Origin: Trebouxia sp. TZW2008
Taxonomy: Eukaryota; Chlorophyta; Trebouxiophyceae; Trebouxiales; Trebouxiaceae
DNA length: 18,504 bases
NCBI GenBank assembly: GCA_002118135.1
Contig: BDIU01000332.1
Location: 1 to 18,504, forward strand
Direction of reading: 5' to 3'
The notes under the pieces are model-generated. The model saw only the letters and a program-made list of their open reading frames with translations. It ran no database searches and was not told the origin of the DNA. Below, piece after piece: positions 13,733 to 18,504 of the stretch (positions are counted from its first letter, which is position 1; each line of letters opens with the position of its first letter). The translations under genes were made by a program, and so were the position numbers.

Positions 13733-16700
13733 TCACCTGCGCTGAGCTTGCAGGCGGTTCTTGTGCTTCTGCTGGGCTGCTGCCTGCCGCCTTGTTACAA
13801 TTCTTGAAGCGGGCAGCTGCTTCTTCTTCCTGCCCTTGACAGAGCCCTTCAATGCTTCTGCACTGGCCTGCTCTGCTGCTGATGCACTTGCCTGTGCTTC
13901 TGCAGCGGGCTCAGTGTATGTGAAGGCTGCAGCAGTGGGGCTGGCATCTATCTGCTTTGTCAGCGACTCAGTGTGGCTGCCACCGCTGGCCAGGTCTGGC
14001 TCAGCAGTGGCAGGCACATGGGCTGTAGTCCCTGATCTGAAATTTGTCAGCTGCCCTGAAGAGAAGGGGCTTGAGTCTGTCTGAACCCCACTGGCTTTGC
14101 CTGGGGTGCTGTGAGGGTACATCATAGTCACGTCTGTAATGAAGCTGCTGTCTGTGACTGCAGACGCTGTCATTGGAAGCTGCAAGGGTGACACAGCTGC
14201 CTTGAAGATGTCAATGGTTCTGCCATTGCTTGGCAGAAGTCTGCCAGTCATGACACTGCAGCTGGCTGGCTCATTTGATGAAGTCTGTACTTGTCTGTTG
14301 GACTGTGCTGTGCTTGCCCAGAAGCCTGGGAACACAGCAGTGTCTGTAGCAGTGCTTTCTGAAGCGAGCTTGCTGTTGATGGCACTGGCATATATTGGGG
14401 GGCTTTGTCTGGCTTGAGTTGGTTTTGAGCTGCTCAAAGCACCCTGCAAGTCAGTACGGTGCTTCACAATCAGCGCCAGCGCAACATGCTCTTCAAGTTG
14501 GCGTATAGTGCTGGTTGCCCACCACTGACTTTATAGTGTTTGGCGTCTGTGCGCAAAAAGCAATCTTTGGGCAATGCTAGGGACTCGGCTGTTCACGGAG
14601 AAAATCAAAGGCAACTGTGCAACAGGACATTGCAAAGTATGCATCTGCATGGACGGGCATCTAAGCGGCATATGCATACAGCCATGCAGCAAGCACCAAG
14701 TCAATGCAGCTGCTGTGGCAAACAGCAGCCCGAGGTGGGGGGTGTAGTGTGTGAAAGGGGAGGTTGGGGGGGGGGGAAGGGGGGGGGGGCGCAAANNGGG
14801 GGGGGGGGTGGCAAATGGGATCTTGGTTCACCTTGAAGGGGTTGGGCGACTGGCGACAGCTGAGGGGGCTGTTGGTCACGTCCCCCAGGGCTGTGCGCTG
14901 AGGGGCACCGCTCAGTAGCGTCTTGCGTCTGCTGCTTGCAGACTTGTCCCTTGATGAGGTAGACTTGGCAGGTAGCATGGAAGGTGATGAGGACAGGCTC
15001 TTGCCCAACCTCTTGGCAACACTGTCCTGTGCTGCCTGCAATGTGAAGGACAAAGCTTGTTTGACAAGTATAAATGCATACAAGAGCAGCCCTACAAGTG
15101 AGTATACTGTCAACTTGTTTCTCATAGCAGCAGCAACAAGAGCTTTGACCTGTAGCAATAGCAAGAAACCTGTAACATACAGCCTCAATAAAACAGCCCA
15201 CAGAACAAAGAGGCGGTCAAGTTACTGCAAAGACGACAGCTTGTAACACAAAATGAACTCACTTAATTATTTGCCTTTGGACCCACTCTTGACTGTGACC
15301 AACAAGCAGTGCATTGCCACATCCTGAAGTGCAATGACAATGCACATCCTGGACGAAGCATATGGAGCAGGCAGTGAAGTGAGCACATCAAGAAGGGCTC
15401 TGACGTCAGATGTCAAATGCAATAGCAGTTTAGGATGTGAACAAAGATGAGCTATGCAGCCTTTGCTGACCTGCTGCTTCTTTGTGATCTTGACCATGAT
15501 CCTTGGGGCACTAGACACGCTTGCAGGAGCTGAGCCAGCCACAGAAGATGATGCACTAGCCTCACTCCAGCGCCTGGTTGACGCAACACCACCACCACCG
15601 GCAGCAGTAACATCAGGCCTGCTGCTTGGCACTGCTTGCAATGCCTGGCTTGAAGGAGAGAGGGTCCTGGTGAAGATCTTGGGAGTGGGGTCCCTCAAAG
15701 CAGGAGTGACAGCTGCTGCAGGGTGGGGGAGGGCAGGGGGGCTGTGGGGTGAGAAGCAGGTGGGAGTAGCGCTAGCCTGTCTCAACAGGGCAGAAAATGA
15801 TGCCCTTGAGACACTCCCTAGGTGCCTTACTGGGCCACTCAGAGGGCTAGGGCTGGCCACTGCCCTAGTGGCAACACCAGGTGACTGCCTTGAGATGCTG
15901 GCATCAGGGCTCCTGCTGGCAAATGCCCTCATAGCACATGTCGATGATGGAGTTGAAACCCTCTGTGGCTTCTGAATGGGTGAGTCAGCTGAGACAGGGC
16001 TGGCTGTGACAAGAGGGCCATTGCGAGCAGTGGATGCTGGAGCTGCCTGCTCAGGGCTGTACTTGGAAGTGCCCTTGGGGCTGCTCAGGAAAGTGCCCCT
16101 GCTGTTACGGCTGAAGACGGTGCCCTGCAGTCAGACAGTCATCAGACTCAATGTACAGCTGATACATGTGAGAAGGAATTTGTGGGCAGTGCATGCTGGA
16201 GCTGCCTGCTCAGGGCTGTACATGAATTGCCCTGAGAGCTGTCCCAGAAAGTGGCCGTGGTGGCATGGTGGAGGAAGCTGCCCTGCACTGAACAGCAACC
16301 AACCTCAGAATGCAGTCAACGTGTGTAAAACGCTCTAGGCAATGCTCATACAGACTTGGTTGTGGTGTTGTCATTGTTGCCAAAAAAAGATGCTGTGCCA
16401 TATGCATGCAGGGCAAAACACTTGACAGATGTATACAAGAACACAACTGTAGAGCTTGCAGGATGCAGCACAAGTTATGAGTTGTCAAACGACAAATGCC
16501 CATACACAATTGTACAAATGGCAGAACGCAGCACAAGTTGTGACTTGTCAAATATCCGCACACAGGTGTCTATAAGTCAAGGAACAGCAGACAAGTATTG
16601 GGAAAGTTACCTCTGAAGTTGGGAAGCGGAAGCTCATTGGGGAAGTGCCAACTGGCGAGTGGGGGTCCAAAACTACCCTGGATCTGCCGGTAGGACTGAT

Positions 16701-17778
16701 GCTGCCCTTCACAGAGGCAGGTGAATCCCGCAGCCAGAAGCTGCCACCACTGCTGGCCACTGAAGGAGGGTAGGCTGAGGGGCAAAGCACACCCATGGCC
16801 TTGGGAGTGGTGGCCACTGCTGGCAGGCTGAAGCTGGCGGTGGCCAGGCTCTTGGTGATGCTGCCCTGGGGCTGAGGGCACCTGTACAGCTGGGCTCCCC
16901 CAAGCAAACCAAAGGTGGGACTGATGGCAGGAGTGCGACCAGTTGTGGAGCTTGGTGAAACAGACTTTGACGAAGCTGATGATGGGGAGACGGCACCTGG
17001 AGTATTGATGGAGGACTTGAAAGGGTGAGTGTCCATGGGCTGTGACAAAGGCGCCGGGGTGGAAGCCTCTTTGCCCTGCAGTGTCAGCACACCTGCTTAA
17101 TCAAAGTACGCACTTAGCCAAAGGAAAGCACTGGGCAACACACACACACACACACACACACACACAGCGCGCGCGCTCACTCAGACACACATTTGTGCTG
17201 ACTACATATTTGGGGAGTAACAGCTCAATGAATGCTGCCCATGCAATGTCTGATGGCAGCATACACCACGGCACAGTCAGACCCAGTTGCGTATCAATGG
17301 GACGTCAGACCTGATAGGACAGCTTGCAGTTGCATTCAGGTCAGCAGTGAGCGCATTGATGTGAGCCTGTCAATGCATTGATGTGGATAGCACACTCAAA
17401 TGCTTGTCCAATGAGAGCACGATAGACCTGATAGGCAAGGTTGGCAGTGGCGTTCAGATCAGCAGTCAGAAGATTGACCTGGGCTGTGCATGCTTTGAAG
17501 ACTGCACATGACACTGCACAGTCGAAACTACACTTGCATTGTGTATGATGGCAGACCTTGTATGACAGCTCTGCAGCTGCATTCAGGTCAGCAGTCAGTG
17601 CATTGATGTGAGCCTGAAGGCGCTTGCACTCAGCCTCACTGCCCTTCAGCTGCTCCAGGGTCTGACCCTCCTTGGCCTGGGACATCCTCAGGGCTGCCTC
17701 AGCTGCAGATGCCCTGCCCTCAGCTGCAAGGGCCCTGCCCTCTGCCTCCTGCAGCCCTTCAATCAAATTTCCTTTTTC
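13733..17778 (-). CDS. Coiled-coil, Ser/Pro-rich nuclear protein with a destruction box (5' end outside window)
   Basis: I do not recognise the family. Exons (minus): 17778-17557, 17478-17428, 17075-16611, 16124-15471, 15035-14832, 14443-13733. All are phase 0 and give 768 residues; the first starts at an acceptor, so earlier exons are missing. Exon 1 encodes a coiled coil (LAAEGRASAAEAALRMSQA, then LEQLKGSEAECKRLQAHINA). The middle is low-complexity and rich in SP/TP sites, as in proteins phosphorylated by cyclin-dependent kinases. Exon 15035-14832 contains RTALGDVTN, which has the RxxLxxxxN form of an APC/C destruction box and closely resembles that of B-type cyclins. The end is very basic (KGRKKKQ, RIVTRRQAAAQQKHKNR), a likely nuclear localisation signal. 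From this I infer a cell-cycle-regulated nuclear or spindle protein, not a specific function. The stop TGA lies within a good donor (CAG|GTGAGC). If that is spliced to 13381, the protein gains one Ser in place of the last Arg's context and then stops. Confidence 0.65.
14735..14809 (+). repeat. G-rich tract with an assembly gap (NN)
   Basis: Several runs of four to twelve G surround two undetermined bases at 14796-14797. The tract lies in the intron between 14831 and 14444 of the minus-strand gene, so the transcript carries poly-C there. The gap and tract length are probably sequencing or assembly limits. Multiple G runs could form a quadruplex on the plus strand. Confidence 0.85.
16186..16282 (-). 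pseudogene. Decayed tandem copy of an exon start, with its acceptor
   Basis: The minus-strand segment starting after a TGCAG acceptor at 16282 repeats the first ~95 bases of the real exon that starts at 16124. The offset is 158 bases. In both, the first 37 bases have equal length and the block TACAGCCCTGAGCAGG is identical. One base is missing in the copy shortly before that block, so it shifts frame and soon reaches a stop. The parent copy is open for 218 codons, so this one is the relic. Confidence 0.7.
16400..16575. repeat. Imperfect ~63-bp repeat in an intron
   Basis: The word gcagcacaagtt occurs at 16465 and 16528, each followed by a closely similar stretch ending in cttgtcaaa or gttgtcaaa. 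A weaker third unit may precede them near 16400. It lies in the intron between exons 17075-16611 and 16124-15471. No coding sense is apparent. Confidence 0.5.
17138..17176. repeat. (AC)n-(GC)n alternating purine-pyrimidine microsatellite
   Basis: About fourteen AC dinucleotides are followed directly by five GC dinucleotides, in the intron upstream of the exon starting at 17075. Such tracts can adopt Z-DNA and vary in length between individuals. Confidence 0.9.
17311..17366 (-). pseudogene. Frame-broken third copy of a coiled-coil exon end
   Basis: It encodes AHINALTADLNATA and repeats the end of exon 17778-17557 (AHINALTADLNAAAELSYK). The intermediate copy at 17478-17428 (NLLTADLNATANLAYQ) remains in phase. 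Compared with that copy, one base is missing after GCAACTGC. The exon is therefore 56 nt long, and its GTCTGA donor would put the next exon out of frame. A TGCATTGACAG acceptor is present. It is best skipped, and looks like a dying duplicate. Confidence 0.6.
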
Positions 17779-18200
17779 CTGCAAATAGTTGCAGGTACCA
17801 TGAGGAGGTGGCTATTCAAGTCAAATAGACAGGAAAAGTCAAATAAACAGGATCTTGAACGAGTCGTGACACCGTTGATATGCTTGTTAGTGAGGCTCCA
17901 TAAGCCTGATAGGTGCATACAGGAGCAGTAAAATGCCTTCAGCCTTGTCAAGTCTGCCATTTCCTGCAAATCAGTTTCACATGCTTGGACAGATTGCTGA
18001 GATGTGACTGCTTGTCATCATAATGGTCTTTGGTCTTCTGGTCAGGTCTGCATTTTCCTGCATTCAATTGCACAGACATTGGGTTGTGGCAACTTTTGGA
18101 CAGACAAGCAGGAGTTATAGAGATCGCTTGGAGTTACTGCTGTAAGGCAGCAGCATCTGCTGGACAGCCATTGTGATTAGTGTATGTAAGGACAGCTCCT
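17779..18200 (-). other. Upstream intron sequence with two unresolved exon-like starts
   Basis: On the minus strand, TTTGCAG acceptors or their like occur just before 17958 and 18057. They are followed by GAAATGGCAGACTTGACAAG and GAAAATGCAGACCTGACCAG. These twin segments would read E-M/N-A-D-L-T, similar to the E-K-G-N-L-I start of the real exon at 17778. No GT donor follows at a suitable place, so I cannot make exons of them. They may be decayed copies of an exon start or, less likely, use a GC donor. Confidence 0.35.
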
Positions 18201-18504
18201 GTAGAGTCAACTATTGTAGTGAAGGAGAAAGGACAGAACACAGCATGAGCAAGCAGAAGGTTGATTGAGTGCAAGGGGAAGGATGTAGAGTCAACTATTG
18301 TAGTGAAGGAGAAAGGAAAGAACACAGCATGAGCAAGCAGAAGGTTGATGGAGTGCAAAGGGGAAGGATGTAGAGTCAACTATTGTAGTGAAGGAGAAAG
18401 GACAGAACACAGCATGAGCAAGCAGAAGGTTGATTGAGTGCAAGGGGAAGGATGTAGAGTCAACTATTGTAGTGAAGGAGAAAGGACAGAACACAGCATG
18501 AGCA
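18201..18504. repeat. 84-bp minisatellite running off the right edge
   Basis: Units begin with gtagagtcaactattgtagt at 18201, 18285, 18370 and 18454. Spacings are 84, 85 and 84 bases. About 3.6 units are visible and nearly identical, differing at a few sites such as ggacag/ggaaag and gattg/gatgg, and by one inserted A. The minus strand is open for 28-residue repeats, but the 85-base unit breaks the frame, so it is more likely intronic or intergenic than coding. Confidence 0.9.

Noticed and set aside
13761..14417. Plus-strand open frames opposite the last exon of the coiled-coil gene
   Set aside because: Shadows of the long Ser/Ala-rich minus frame, which is continuous, in phase with upstream exons and ends in a basic tail.
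17940..18060. GC-AG introns after the twin GAAA...GCAGAC..TGAC segments
   Set aside because: Only one of the two has a GC at the right place, without the usual GCAAGT, and 20-nt exons would not keep phase.
18201..18504. CRISPR-like direct repeats
   Set aside because: Units are about 84 bases with no short repeat/unique spacer alternation, and the window is eukaryotic.

Overview
The window looks like nuclear DNA of an intron-rich green alga. The evidence is a NIT2/NIN-like RWP-RK regulator, a BET3 and a Rab6 whose sequences lie close to the plant forms, short exons joined by mostly small introns, and 3' splice sites that nearly always read TGCAG. Base composition is moderate and CAG/CTG and TGCA words are common. 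A trebouxiophyte-type chlorophyte is my guess; the genus cannot be read from the sequence. I see no bacterial operon, transposase, rRNA, tRNA or CRISPR array.

Layout, left to right. 1-909 has no gene I can name. 910-8503 (minus) is a large split gene for a NIN-like/RWP-RK transcription factor (NIT2 type). I rebuilt it from eleven exons whose phases all agree, giving about 1059 codons. 8504-8988 is a divergent promoter region. 8989-10069 (plus) is a complete six-exon BET3/TRAPPC3 gene (171 aa). 10070-10905 is intergenic and ends in a CpG-rich promoter with a TATA box. 10906-12438 (plus) is a complete seven-exon Rab6/RABH GTPase gene (213 aa, C-terminal CQC). 12439-13732 is the convergent spacer. 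13733-17778 (minus) holds the 3' part of a gene for a coiled-coil, Ser/Pro-rich, basic-tailed protein with a classical destruction box; its start lies beyond the window. The right edge (18201-18504) is an 84-bp minisatellite.

Function. BET3 and Rab6 are adjacent and both act in Golgi membrane traffic (the TRAPP tether core, and Golgi retrograde/intra-Golgi transport), but each has its own promoter and I do not claim co-regulation. The NIT2-like gene is a nitrate/nitrogen regulator by family.

The most unusual structure is shared by the two minus-strand, low-complexity genes. Their introns hold decayed copies of neighbouring exons, several with the 3' splice site still attached: a four-copy exon array at 5751-6236, a 30-nt exon-tail copy at 3571-3600, an exon-start copy at 16186-16282, and copies of a coiled-coil exon end at 17428-17478 and 17311-17366. 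Several copies carry frame-breaking one-base changes, so this looks like repeated internal tandem exon duplication followed by decay or exon recruitment. I saw no such exon copies in the compact BET3 and Rab6 genes.
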